A stretch of 64,000 nucleotides of DNA from Spirochaetales bacterium (lineage in GTDB: Bacteria; Spirochaetota; Spirochaetia; Treponematales; Treponemataceae). This document shows, piece after piece, positions 41,402-50,256 of this stretch; positions within the stretch are counted from its first letter, which is position 1, and each line of letters opens with the position of its first letter. The notes under the pieces were generated by a model. That model did not search any database, was not told where the DNA came from, and worked only from the letters and a program-made list of their open reading frames with translations. The position numbers and the translations under genes are program-made. The DNA is taken from NCBI GenBank assembly GCA_003252395.1, contig QKEL01000011.1:62001-126000 (forward strand), in the 5' to 3' direction.

Positions 41402-42190
41402 CTATTTTTTAACGCCGGTAAAAAATATCCGGCGAAACGGGAAAAACACCGAGCCGTCGTCCAGCTCCGGGTATTCCGGCGCCGCGCCCCCAAGAACCCG
41501 TTTCTTGAAAAGGTCCCGCTCTCCCTCGCCTTCCAGCCGGTCGAGCCAGGGCCGCATGCCGGTGCCGGAATACCACTCTATCAGCGCGTCGCGGTTCGGC
41601 AGGCGGTGCCAGTAGGCGGTTTCCCAGAGGTCGCCCTCAAGGCCGGCCGCCTCGAGCGCCGCGAGGAAATAGTCGGGCTCGTGGTAGCGTATCGCGTTCT
41701 CGAGGCCGGTAAACCGTTCGCTTCCCGCGAAGGAAGCGGCCGTTTCCAGGAGCGAGCGATGAAGCGGCGATCCGCCGTTTCCCGGCACCTGAACCGCGAT
41801 CACGCCGCCGCTCTCGAGCCAACCCGCCATCCTTTCGATCAGGCCGGCCTGGTCGGGAATCCATTGAAGCGCGGCGTTCGAGAAAACGAGGCCGAATTTC
41901 CGGTCCGGTTCCCATTCGGCCGCGTCGGCCACCAGCCACTCGGCCTTCGTGCCGCTGCTCCGGGCCTTCTCGACCATCTCGGGCGAGCTGTCCACGCCGG
42001 TCAACGAGGCCCCCGGAAAGCGCTCGGCGAGTACCGCGGTGGAGTTCCCCGGCCCGCAGCCGATGTCGACCGCGCTGCAGGGCCCCTCGCGGCCCGCGAA
42101 AAGGGCGGCCGCCCGAACGGCAATGTCCCGAGCCGGCCGGGTTCTCTGTTCGTTGAATTTCAGGTAGAGCTCCGGGTTCCAGCTCGGCAT
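41402..42190 (-). CDS. tam: Trans-aconitate 2-methyltransferase-like SAM methyltransferase
   Basis: 262 residues matching Tam: opens MPSWNPELYLKFNEQRTRPA, SAM motif I AVDIGCGPGNST, SPEMVEKAR, and FSNAALQWIPD. Tam methylates trans-aconitate, a by-product that inhibits aconitase-fold enzymes; the yeast counterpart also methylates 3-isopropylmalate. Its position between leuC and leuD fits a role in protecting or bypassing the isopropylmalate dehydratase. GCGGAGG precedes the ATG, 18 nt after leuC. Confidence 0.87.
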   Translation of the reverse strand: MPSWNPELYLKFNEQRTRPARDIAVRAAALFAGREGPCSAVDIGCGPGNSTAVLAERFPGASLTGVDSSPEMVEKARSSGTKAEWLVADAAEWEPDRKFGLVFSNAALQWIPDQAGLIERMAGWLESGGVIAVQVPGNGGSPLHRSLLETAASFAGSERFTGLENAIRYHEPDYFLAALEAAGLEGDLWETAYWHRLPNRDALIEWYSGTGMRPWLDRLEGEGERDLFKKRVLGGAAPEYPELDDGSVFFPFRRIFFTGVKK

Positions 42191-42208
42191 CGCTTCCTCC
42201 GCGGGACG

Positions 42209-43492
42209 TCAGGCCTCGGTTATGGTTCCGGCGATCGCGGTCGCCGCCGCGCTCGCGGGGCTCATCAAATGCACGGTGCCGCCCTTCCCCATCCGGCCGA
42301 AGAAATTCCGGTTCGTGGTGGAGGCGCATACCTCGCCGTCGGCGAGGACGCCGTTCGACATGCCCAGGCAGGCGCCGCAGGTCGGGTTGGTCACGCAGAA
42401 GCCCGCGTCCATAAACACCTGGATAATCCCTTCCTTGAGGGCCTGCTGGTAAATCGCGGGGGTTGCCGGGCTCACGATGCCCCGCACCCCGTGAGCGACG
42501 GTTTTGCCTTTCAGAACGGCGGCAGCCTGCCTCAAGTCCTCGATGCGGCCATTGGTACAGCTTCCGATGTACACCTGATCGACCTTGGTGCCCGCCATTT
42601 CCTTGACGGTCTTTACCTGATCGGGCTTAAAGCCGAAGGTGGTTACCGGGACGAGGCTTGCGGCGTTGATCCTGTGGACCTCGTCGTATTCCGCGTCGGG
42701 GTCGGAATGCCATTTGAGGAAATCGACCAGGGCCTCTTCCTTGTTTGCGTAGCTCTTGTCGCCGTCGGGACCGATGAAGGGCCACAGGTAATCGACGGTG
42801 ACGGAATCGGGCATACAGACGCCGCTCGTGCCGCCCGCCTCGATCGCCATATTGCACAGCGTCATGCGGCCTTCCATCGACATCGCGTCGACGGCCGAAC
42901 CGGCGAACTCCATCACCTTGTTCGTCGCGCCGTTCACGCCGACCTTCTTGATTATGGAGAGAATCACGTCCTTGGGAGTGACGCCCGCGGGAAGCTTGCC
43001 GTCAATCTCGAAGCGGATCGTGCCGGGATACTGGAAGGCGCACACGCCCTTGAGAATCCCGACCTCTAAGTCGGTAGTGCCCACGCCGGCCGCGAAGGCC
43101 CCGAAGGCGCCGTGCGTGCAGGTATGGCTGTCGCCCATGATCACGGTAAAACCGGGGCGCACGAAGCCCTTCTCGGGGAAGAGCGCGTGGCACACGCCGT
43201 TCTTGCCGATATCGAAAAAGTCCTTAATTCCCTGTCGCTCCGCCCATTGCCGCAAGACCCGTCCCTGCTCGGCGGTTTTCGAGTCCTTCGCGGGAGTCAC
43301 GTGATCGATTACCGCCTTAATCTTGGAAGGGTCATAGACGGTATCCATGCCTCGGGCAGCCAAATCGTTGATGGCGACGGGCGTGGTAATCTCGTGGCAG
43401 AATACCCGGTCGAGCCGGAGTACCCAAGCCTCACCGAAGGGCTTATCCACCACGTGAGATTCGAATACTTTCTGCGCTAACGTCTTTCCCAT
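42209..43492 (-). CDS. leuC: 3-isopropylmalate dehydratase large subunit
   Basis: 427 residues, the shorter archaeal-type LeuC/HacA form. [4Fe-4S] ligands in YIGSCTNGR and TNPTCGACLG; MGDSHTCTHGAFGAFAAGVGTTD and FCHEITTPVAI are substrate-site motifs. Forms the isopropylmalate isomerase with LeuD at 40759. AAGGAG precedes the ATG and a strong promoter stands at 43517-43545. Homoaconitase activity is possible in this subgroup. Confidence 0.92.
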   Translation of the reverse strand: MGKTLAQKVFESHVVDKPFGEAWVLRLDRVFCHEITTPVAINDLAARGMDTVYDPSKIKAVIDHVTPAKDSKTAEQGRVLRQWAERQGIKDFFDIGKNGVCHALFPEKGFVRPGFTVIMGDSHTCTHGAFGAFAAGVGTTDLEVGILKGVCAFQYPGTIRFEIDGKLPAGVTPKDVILSIIKKVGVNGATNKVMEFAGSAVDAMSMEGRMTLCNMAIEAGGTSGVCMPDSVTVDYLWPFIGPDGDKSYANKEEALVDFLKWHSDPDAEYDEVHRINAASLVPVTTFGFKPDQVKTVKEMAGTKVDQVYIGSCTNGRIEDLRQAAAVLKGKTVAHGVRGIVSPATPAIYQQALKEGIIQVFMDAGFCVTNPTCGACLGMSNGVLADGEVCASTTNRNFFGRMGKGGTVHLMSPASAAATAIAGTITEA

Positions 43493-43516
43493 AAGTCAAA
43501 CTCCTTGTATATATAC

Positions 43517-43545
43517 TGTATAACCTTTAGTATTTATTAAGTCAA
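43517..43545 (-). promoter_or_regulatory. Promoter of leuC-tam-leuD
   Basis: On the minus strand TTGACT (43540-43545), 17-nt spacer, TATACA (43517-43522) in an AT-rich stretch, about 25 nt before the leuC ATG. Confidence 0.75.
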
Positions 43546-43602
43546 GCAATTTTATCGCGTATAAAGCCATTTCCAATCGGAAATATGGTTATATTACCAG
43601 GT

Positions 43603-44955
43603 ATGAACAAAGTAACCAATCGAAAGAAGCTATTCGCCTTCCTGTTCGGGGCTTTATTCCTTATGCAGCTCCTCCCCGCCCAGGAACCCGGCGTTGACGG
43701 AACGGGCAACGGGGCCTTTTCGATCCGAAGCGAAACCTACGATATTAAGGGGCGTACCCGCGAAGGCGCGCTGAAAGCCCTACTCGGGCCGGCGGAAGGC
43801 GCGTCGTTTCCGAACGCCGAAAGCCTGGAAGGCTTCGCGAGGGACCGCGAACGGAAACTGGAAAAACTCAGGCTGTTTAAAAGCTCCTCGGTGACCGTGG
43901 AATGGGAAGACGAGCGCACGGCCAACCTCGTCGTGAGCGTTACCGACGGGGCGGCGGTCGTGCCCATTCCCTACGCCTTCTATAACAGCAACGACGGCTT
44001 GCAGGCGGGCACCATCGTGAACGTGCCCAATCTCGCGGGAACCCTGCAAAACCTCTTCCTCATGGGCCTGTATACCGCCCCGCCCGACGAGAACGACGCG
44101 CTGCAATGGACAAAGCCCAACTTCCTTTTCATCAGCTCGCTCTCGGGCATTAACGCGGGCCCCGTCACGCTCCAGTTCGCCGGAACCGCCATGCGCATGA
44201 ACCGGAACGTCGAGTACCGGGGCGTGACCGGCGTGGTCACGAAGGTTACCGCCCTTTCCGGTTCGGTGGGCGTTACCCGCGCGATTACCGATTCGCTTTC
44301 GGACACGGTCTCGGTCCGCGTCGCCGGATCCCCGGCCAGCGAGCTGGTCTCGGTCGACGACCCGGAGCTTCTCGTGTATGGCCCGATTGACCTGAGCGTA
44401 ACGGTAAAAAACGAGGCGACCGTCGATTCCTACGACTGGATCGGCAATTTTAGGGACGGATGGAAGCTGACCGCCGCCGCGGGTTGGGAGCGGTCGTATC
44501 CCCGTTACGAAGGAGTACAGGACTCGCTCACCGCGGAAGCGGAGGCGGCGGCGTACAGGGCCGCGGGAATTTTCAATCCCGGGCTCAGCGTGTACGGTTT
44601 CGCGAAATGGGGGAATCCCGAACTGAATTTGGGAATGCGGACCCGGGGCGTTCGAAACGGTGAACTGACGGGAAACTACGGACTGTTCGCGCGCTCGGGA
44701 GTGCAAACCCGCGTCGCTCGCTTCACCTCGACGGAGATAAACGTGGCTCCCGCCCTAGACCTGTTTTGGCTGAGGGAACGGGATAGCGACCGAAACTACG
44801 TCGGCGCGGCAGTGGGGGGCGAATTGCTCTTCCTTATCGATTCGATCAAGTCGCTGCCCATTAAGCTCGGTTTTTCTTGGGACTGCAGGCCGGAAAGCCA
44901 GGTAATCGGGGGAAAGAGACTCGAGGTGGATTTCAACTTTAGCCTCTCGTATTGA
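43603..44955 (+). CDS. Outer-membrane beta-barrel protein with one POTRA-like domain
   Basis: 450 residues. Signal peptide (KKLFAFLFGALFLMQLLPAQ), then one POTRA-like module (YDIKGRTREGALKALLGP ... VTVEWEDERTANLVVSV) and a C-terminal region of alternating strands ending in Phe/Tyr residues (FNFSLSY), typical of Omp85-related surface antigen barrels. BamA has five POTRAs, so this is a reduced relative, possibly for lipoprotein or surface assembly. I choose ATG 43603: TATATT (43590-43595) ends 7 nt before it and no ribosome-binding site is seen; ATG 43585 would precede that box. A bidirectional terminator follows. Confidence 0.75.
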   Translation: MNKVTNRKKLFAFLFGALFLMQLLPAQEPGVDGTGNGAFSIRSETYDIKGRTREGALKALLGPAEGASFPNAESLEGFARDRERKLEKLRLFKSSSVTVEWEDERTANLVVSVTDGAAVVPIPYAFYNSNDGLQAGTIVNVPNLAGTLQNLFLMGLYTAPPDENDALQWTKPNFLFISSLSGINAGPVTLQFAGTAMRMNRNVEYRGVTGVVTKVTALSGSVGVTRAITDSLSDTVSVRVAGSPASELVSVDDPELLVYGPIDLSVTVKNEATVDSYDWIGNFRDGWKLTAAAGWERSYPRYEGVQDSLTAEAEAAAYRAAGIFNPGLSVYGFAKWGNPELNLGMRTRGVRNGELTGNYGLFARSGVQTRVARFTSTEINVAPALDLFWLRERDSDRNYVGAAVGGELLFLIDSIKSLPIKLGFSWDCRPESQVIGGKRLEVDFNFSLSY

Positions 44956-44985
44956 ACCGAGGCCCGTGCTTTAAAACAAAAAAAG

Positions 44986-45037
44986 CCCGGAAAAGCGCTA
45001 TCTCTGCACTATTGCGCTTTTCCGGGTTCTTTTTTTA
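44986..45037. terminator. Bidirectional Rho-independent terminator
   Basis: CCCGGAAAAGCGC (44986-44998) pairs perfectly with GCGCTTTTCCGGG (45014-45026), flanked by an A-rich run on the left and TTCTTTTTTT on the right. It ends the barrel-protein gene. The following 100 nt up to 45146 hold no gene. Confidence 0.92.
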
Positions 45038-45146
45038 CTTTCATATACGCAAAGCCTACACCCAAACCGCTTCCGGCGCAATACAACTCGGGTTAATTTT
45101 ATCGGAATCGCGGCGGTCCCCGGGGTAAAAAAAGCCCGGGCGAGCC

Positions 45147-45174
45147 TTGAAGACGGTAATGAATGGAATATAAT
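45147..45174 (+). promoter_or_regulatory. Promoter of the membrane HTH regulator
   Basis: TTGAAG (45147-45152), 16-nt spacer, TATAAT (45169-45174); the ATG at 45185 follows within 10 nt, so the 5' leader is almost absent. Confidence 0.6.
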
Positions 45175-45184
45175 CGACCGTATA

Positions 45185-45940
45185 ATGGTCATGAACGAAA
45201 AACTGATATGGAAGCTTATTCCCCTCTCGGGCATCGCCGTTACCGCGGTTTTCCTGGTCGCCGACATAATGCTCAACGCCAAAAGCGGCTTTTCGGCGCG
45301 GGCACCGCTAACCTTCGAGTCCGTCATCGCGGTCGATTCCGTCACGATATTCGCCTTCATCCTGCTTGCCTTTCTTTCGCCGAACTACCGCTTCTACGCC
45401 GGAATCTGCGTCGCGCACGGCGTGCTTAACGTTATCAGCGGGTCAGAAATACTCGGCTTTTCGCTCTACGTCCTCGGGGCCGCCTTTCTCTTCCGCGCCG
45501 GCTGGTTTCGGCAGGGGTCGAAGGCGAAGCTCGCGATCCTGTCGACCGTCCTTGTCGGCTCCCTGCTCGCGGGGCTTTTCAAAGACCCGGTGGCCTTTCT
45601 CAAGACCGTCGTTTCCATCGGGACCTTGTCTTTGGTATTCGCCATATTGCTCTTCCTTTTTTACCCGTACCTCACCGCTCTCTTGCCGGAAGCCGGGCAA
45701 AAGCCCGTTTTGCTGCTTTCCGACCTGGGCTTCAAGGAGCGGGATCGCGATTTTCTGCGAAGGGTTTCGTTAAACGAAAAATACGACGCCATAGCGGCGG
45801 CCTACCATATCAGCGAGAGCACGGTCAAGCAGCGAATGCTGGTATTGTACCGAAAGCTGGAGGTGGAAAACCGGAGCGAGTTTATGGTATTGGCCTCGAA
45901 CCGCGATATCCGCTACGGGCCCCGCGAGGGCGAGGATTAA
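45185..45940 (+). CDS. Membrane-integrated LuxR-type HTH regulator
   Basis: 251 residues. The first 165 form about five or six membrane helices (for example LIPLSGIAVTAVFLVADIML, VDSVTIFAFILLAFLS, SIGTLSLVFAILLFLFYPYL). The C-terminal 70 residues are a LuxR/sigma-4-type helix-turn-helix (NEKYDAIAAAYHISESTVKQRMLVLYRKLEV). It is probably a one-component membrane sensor that binds DNA from the membrane. ATG 45185 or 45191; no Shine-Dalgarno at either. Targets unknown. Confidence 0.75.
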   Translation: MVMNEKLIWKLIPLSGIAVTAVFLVADIMLNAKSGFSARAPLTFESVIAVDSVTIFAFILLAFLSPNYRFYAGICVAHGVLNVISGSEILGFSLYVLGAAFLFRAGWFRQGSKAKLAILSTVLVGSLLAGLFKDPVAFLKTVVSIGTLSLVFAILLFLFYPYLTALLPEAGQKPVLLLSDLGFKERDRDFLRRVSLNEKYDAIAAAYHISESTVKQRMLVLYRKLEVENRSEFMVLASNRDIRYGPREGED

Positions 45941-45986
45941 CGGTAGGGCCCGGTGCTCGGTGCTCGGGTCTCAAGGCCCGCGCCCG

Positions 45987-47186
45987 TCACCGGGGCAGGA
46001 CGGCGTCGAAATACGCGGGATTCGCCCGATACGTCGAGTCGCGCACCGAGAGGCTCACCACGCGAACGGAAGAGACCGTTCCCTTCGCGTCGGAAACGGG
46101 AATGCACAGTTTTATGTCCCGGTTTACGGTTCCCGTCTCGTGATCGTAAAAAAGTGTCTCTATCCGAAACCGCTCGGCGCTACCCGTCAGTTTCCTGTTC
46201 CCCGGCACTTCCCACGCGTTCGCGTTCGACCGGGTAAACAAGGCGAAAAGGGCTAAGGGAAGGTCCGTCGCCTTCGCGCCCGGGGCGCATCCTAAGGCCT
46301 GGGGGCTTGCGGATGCCGCGATAAGCACGGCGTCGTTGCCCATGAAGTACGTATTGTCCGCGTACATGGTCCAATTCCCGTCCAAAACGAGCTTGAGCCC
46401 GTCCACCACGCGGGTTTCTGCCTTTCCCGCGGTTTTCGCGGGGTCCCGAACGGTTCCGCCGGAGGCCTGTCCGCCCGCGGCGGCGAGAGCGGCTCCGGCC
46501 CGGGTTTCAGCGGCCTGAAAATCGAAAAAGGCGGTATCGGAAGATGATGCCGCGCGGCCCGTGCGCTCCAGGGAAAGAACCGGCGTATCCCCGGCGCCGG
46601 CAATCCCGGCCAGGGCGAAGACCGGAACCTCCGCGGCCCAGGTTAGGGTAACCTCGCCGCCGAAATCGGGAAGGTTCCGCCGTACCGCGTACGCGGGAGG
46701 CAAGAGGGCCGAACGGAGGCCAGAATCGTCCGCGCCCGTAACGGCCGGCCCGGGCTGCCCGGGGCGTTCGGCCGCCGCGGCCTCTACCGACCATTTCCAG
46801 AACTCGGGCAAAAGGCCCATCAGGTAGTTGACCGCTTCCACGTCGGACTGCCCTATGCGGGAGATAATGTTTTGTCCCGTCAGGACGAGAACGCCCTCGG
46901 CCTCTTCGGTTCGGAACAGGATTCGCACGTCGGAGCCGGATGCCGGGGTTTTCAGGAAGGCGCCCCAGGTGGAGCCGTCGTACTGGATAAAACCCACCCA
47001 GGTCGGATCGGCCCACGTGCGGTCACGGTACACGACCCAGTCGCCGGAAACCGGGGCCCCGCCGAAAAGGGGCGCGCCGGCGGCGTACGAAGGAAGAGCC
47101 GAGAGGGCGGAGAGAATAACGCAGAAAAACAGGCCCAGGCCCGGGGCGGACGCCCGCCGGCGGGCCGCCTCGGACCCGAGGCGCAT
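45987..47186 (-). CDS. Secreted protein of unknown function
   Basis: 399 residues with a signal peptide (hydrophobic GLFFCVILSALSALPSYA, cleavage near YAAGA). Trp/Tyr-rich N-terminal part (GDWVVYRDRTWADPTWVGFIQYDGSTWGAF), an Ala/Gly-rich linker, and a beta-rich C-terminus (NWTMYADNTYFMGNDAVLI). No family recognised. Its ATG overlaps the proS stop (TAATG), so it is translated with proS although functionally unrelated. Confidence 0.75.
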   Translation of the reverse strand: MRLGSEAARRRASAPGLGLFFCVILSALSALPSYAAGAPLFGGAPVSGDWVVYRDRTWADPTWVGFIQYDGSTWGAFLKTPASGSDVRILFRTEEAEGVLVLTGQNIISRIGQSDVEAVNYLMGLLPEFWKWSVEAAAAERPGQPGPAVTGADDSGLRSALLPPAYAVRRNLPDFGGEVTLTWAAEVPVFALAGIAGAGDTPVLSLERTGRAASSSDTAFFDFQAAETRAGAALAAAGGQASGGTVRDPAKTAGKAETRVVDGLKLVLDGNWTMYADNTYFMGNDAVLIAASASPQALGCAPGAKATDLPLALFALFTRSNANAWEVPGNRKLTGSAERFRIETLFYDHETGTVNRDIKLCIPVSDAKGTVSSVRVVSLSVRDSTYRANPAYFDAVLPR

Positions 47187-49012
47187 TACGGGCGCCCCGC
47201 GGTTTCGGGAACGTCGGCCAGGGCGGCAAGCTCGCGGCGAACGGTATCCGCGACGCGCGAGGCGGCTTCGCCCAGGGCGACCAGGGCGGAATCTTTTTCC
47301 TTACGGGATTTCACCTCAACGTTGGGAAGGTTCTTATCTCCCACGACGATCCTGACGGGAATGCCGATCAGGTCCATGTCCTTGAACTTCACGCCCGGTC
47401 GCTCGTTCCGGTCGTCGAGGAGGACCTCGATCCCGGCGGCGCCGAGCTCGGCGTAGAGCCTGTCCGCTGCGTCCTTCATCGCGCCCTCGTACTTAATGGG
47501 CACCACCGCGACGTGGAAGGGCGCCACGCTCATGGGCCATATAATGCCGTCCTCGTCGTTGTGCTCCTCGATAATGGAAGCGAGGGTGCGGTCAACGCCG
47601 ATGCCGTAACAGCCCATGGTGGGGTACTGCTGCTTTCCGTTTTCGTCCAGGTAGAGCATGTTCATGCTCTTGGTGTACTTGTAGCCCAGCTTGAAAATGT
47701 GGCCGAGCTCGTTGCCCTTCTTCGCGTAGAACGCGTCGCCGCAGTTGGGGCATTTGTCCCCGGCCTTCACGGTGCGCACGTCGGCGACCTGCCAGGGAGT
47801 AAAGTCGCGGCCGGGCTCCACGTGCTCGAAGTGCAGGTCTTCCTTGAGGGCGCCGGTAACCGCGTCGTGCATGGCCATGACCGAAAGGTCCGCGATCACG
47901 GGGACGGAGGAAAGGCCGACGGGGCCGGCGAAGCCCACGGGCGCGCCGGTAATGCGCTCCACGTCGCGGTCGGAGGCGAGTTCTACCTCGCTGGCCTTGA
48001 GGGTCGCGGCAAGCTTCACCTCGTTCACGTCCAGGTCGCCCCGCACGCAGACGGCGAAGAACGACGAGGGGTAATAGGCGGGGGAGCTCGCCGGGGCCAT
48101 GCGCTCGAGCTTTTCGCAGCCGGGAGCGGCGGTGAGGTCAAGCTCGGAGTTCACCGCGCGGTAAATGAGGGTCTTGATAAAGGCCTGGGGTACGGTCTTG
48201 AGGAAGCCGGTGAGCTCCTCGATGGTGCGCACGCGGGGCGTCGCGATGGGCGCGTAAGCCTTGTCGGTCGCCGCGGAACCGGCGACGGGATCGGGCGCGC
48301 AGGCCGCCTTTTCGTCGTTCGCCGCGTAGCCGCACTTGGCGCAGAGGATCAGGTTATTGTCGCCCACCTCGCTTTCGACCATGAACTCCTCGGAGCCGGT
48401 GCCGCCCATGGCGCCCGAGTCGGCCTTAACCGGAATGACGGAAAGGCCGCAGCGGTGGAACACCCGGCGGTAGGCCCGGCCCATGGCGCGGTAGGTTTCG
48501 TCTAGGCTCTCGTCGTCGGTATGGAAGGAATACGCGTCCTTCATGGTGAACTCGCGGCCGCGCATAACGCCGTACCGGGGGCGAATCTCGTCGCGGTACT
48601 TCGTATTGATCTGGTATACGTTGATCGGCAGCTGCTTATAGGAGGAAATTTCGGAGCGCAGGAGCGCGGTAAAGGCCTCTTCGGCGGTGGGGCTAATGAC
48701 CAGTTCCTGGTCCACCCGGTTTTTCACCCGGAGCATGCCCTCGCCCATGGTTTCCCAGCGGCCGGACTCGCGCCAGATTTCCCCGGGCACGACGACGGAC
48801 GGCTTGAACTCAAGGGCGCCGGCGGCGTCCATTTCGCTTCGGATGATATTTTCGACCTTCCTGAAAGAGCGGAGGCCCAGCGGGAGGTACGTGAAAAGTC
48901 CGTTACCGAGTTTCCGGAGCATTCCGGAACGCATCATCAGGCGGTGGCTCGCTACGACCGCTTCGGCGGGAACTTCCCGCAACGTGGGCATGAACATCTG
49001 GGACATTTTCAT
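47186..49012 (-). CDS. proS: Prolyl-tRNA synthetase (bacterial type with editing domain)
   Basis: 608 residues, long bacterial ProS with an INS editing domain between motifs 2 and 3. Opens MKMSQMFMPTLREVPAEA, has class II motif 2 (NTKYRDEIRPRYGVMRGREFTMKDAYSF) and motif 3 (GCYGIGVDRTLASIIE). Charges tRNA-Pro. Start ATG 49012 with GAGAGG about 10 nt upstream; an ATG two codons later is possible. Confidence 0.95.
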   Translation of the reverse strand: MKMSQMFMPTLREVPAEAVVASHRLMMRSGMLRKLGNGLFTYLPLGLRSFRKVENIIRSEMDAAGALEFKPSVVVPGEIWRESGRWETMGEGMLRVKNRVDQELVISPTAEEAFTALLRSEISSYKQLPINVYQINTKYRDEIRPRYGVMRGREFTMKDAYSFHTDDESLDETYRAMGRAYRRVFHRCGLSVIPVKADSGAMGGTGSEEFMVESEVGDNNLILCAKCGYAANDEKAACAPDPVAGSAATDKAYAPIATPRVRTIEELTGFLKTVPQAFIKTLIYRAVNSELDLTAAPGCEKLERMAPASSPAYYPSSFFAVCVRGDLDVNEVKLAATLKASEVELASDRDVERITGAPVGFAGPVGLSSVPVIADLSVMAMHDAVTGALKEDLHFEHVEPGRDFTPWQVADVRTVKAGDKCPNCGDAFYAKKGNELGHIFKLGYKYTKSMNMLYLDENGKQQYPTMGCYGIGVDRTLASIIEEHNDEDGIIWPMSVAPFHVAVVPIKYEGAMKDAADRLYAELGAAGIEVLLDDRNERPGVKFKDMDLIGIPVRIVVGDKNLPNVEVKSRKEKDSALVALGEAASRVADTVRRELAALADVPETAGRP

Positions 49013-49039
49013 GGAATTTCTACCTCTCAAGGCGCCTAT

Positions 49040-49067
49040 TTTATACGGAAACGGGCGGGGCTTTCAA
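49040..49067 (-). promoter_or_regulatory. proS promoter
   Basis: On the minus strand TTGAAA (49062-49067), 16-nt spacer, TATAAA (49040-49045), giving a leader of about 25 nt with a ribosome-binding site. Confidence 0.65.
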
Positions 49068-49123
49068 GCAAGCGTACCGGAATCGCCTGCGCCGCGATTG
49101 CCTTCCTATTTGCGGAAAACCGC

Positions 49124-49151
49124 TTGACTCATTGCGTTCCTGGGATACAGT
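49124..49151 (+). promoter_or_regulatory. Promoter of the FAD oxidoreductase gene
   Basis: TTGACT (49124-49129), 16-nt spacer, TACAGT (49146-49151), ending 7 nt before the ATG at 49159; no Shine-Dalgarno between them. Confidence 0.65.
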
Positions 49152-49158
49152 AGTGGGT

Positions 49159-50142
49159 ATGGAAACCATCATCATTGGAAACGGACCGGCGGGATACTTC
49201 ACCGCCACGAAACTCGCCGAACTCGATCCGGCGGGAAAAATCACGATTTTAGAGCGCGAAAAAGAGCCCTTTTACGCGAAAATTCGCCTTTCTGACTACG
49301 TGGCGGGCAAGCTCGAACGGGAGAAACTCTATCTCGGCACCGCCGAGGCCCTGGAGAAGAAGGGCATTCGCCTCGTTCAGGGAAAAGACATCGATTCATT
49401 GGACACCGGGCGGAAGGCGCTGAAGGCTGACGGCGCCGAATGGACCTATGACCGATTGGTTCTCGCCACGGGGTCCAAAGCCTTTATCCCCCCCGTGAAC
49501 GGTACCGGCGCCGCCGATATCCAAACCCTGCGCCGCCTTTCCGACGCGGACAGGCTCCGGGACTGCTGCGCCTCGAAAACGAGCGCCCTCGTGATGGGCG
49601 GCGGGCTCCTCGGCCTGGAAGCCGCCTGGGCGCTGAAGGAACGCGGGGTACAGGTAACCGTGGTGGAGTTTTTCCCCCGGCTGCTGCCGCGACAGCTCAA
49701 CGAGGAGCAGGCGGCGCGCGTGCAGGTACTCCTTGAAAAAGCAGGACTCCGCTTTATCCTCGGCAGGACCGTGGCGTCGGTGGACAAGAAGGGAACGGGC
49801 TATGAGGCGGTCCTGGACAACGGTGAATGCCTTGAGGCGGGCTTCGTCCTGGCGAGCGCGGGGGTTCGCCCGGAAGTGAACCTCGCCAAGGACGCGGGAA
49901 TAGAGGTGAACAAGGGAATCGTGGTGAACGAGCGGTTCGAGACCTCCGCCCCCGGCGTATACGCGGTAGGCGATTGCGCGGAATCGGAGGGAAAGCTTTT
50001 TGGCCTCTGGATAGCCGCGACTACCCAGGCGAACGGCCTCGCCAAGATCCTGGCGGGCAAGGCCGACCGGTTCGAGAACCTGAACTACGAGCCTATTCTC
50101 AAGATTCCCGGCATAGACATGAAGGCCATCCTCGGGAATTAA
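49159..50142 (+). CDS. FAD-dependent NAD(P)H oxidoreductase (rubredoxin/nitrite reductase-like)
   Basis: 327 residues. Two Rossmann motifs: IIGNGPAGYFTA for FAD and VMGGGLLGLEAA for NAD(P)H; APGVYAVGDCAE is the second FAD motif. Matches rubredoxin-NAD reductase and the flavin module of NirB. It would pass electrons from NAD(P)H to a small redox partner, not encoded nearby. ATG 49159 appears leaderless; in-frame start at 49132 lies ahead of the -10 box and is unlikely. Confidence 0.88.
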   Translation: METIIIGNGPAGYFTATKLAELDPAGKITILEREKEPFYAKIRLSDYVAGKLEREKLYLGTAEALEKKGIRLVQGKDIDSLDTGRKALKADGAEWTYDRLVLATGSKAFIPPVNGTGAADIQTLRRLSDADRLRDCCASKTSALVMGGGLLGLEAAWALKERGVQVTVVEFFPRLLPRQLNEEQAARVQVLLEKAGLRFILGRTVASVDKKGTGYEAVLDNGECLEAGFVLASAGVRPEVNLAKDAGIEVNKGIVVNERFETSAPGVYAVGDCAESEGKLFGLWIAATTQANGLAKILAGKADRFENLNYEPILKIPGIDMKAILGN

Positions 50143-50256
50143 GCCGCTCCCGACGCGAATCGCCCTTCCCGGAAACGGCCCGTTCACGCGCTCCCGGCCG
50201 CCCCGCCGGGAGGCGTTTCGCCCCCCTCGCTCGGTCTTGCTTTTTCCCCGCCCCGT

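Noticed and set aside
45945-45966. Direct repeat CGGTGCTCGG
   Set aside because: Two short GC-rich copies after a gene end; too short to support a functional claim.
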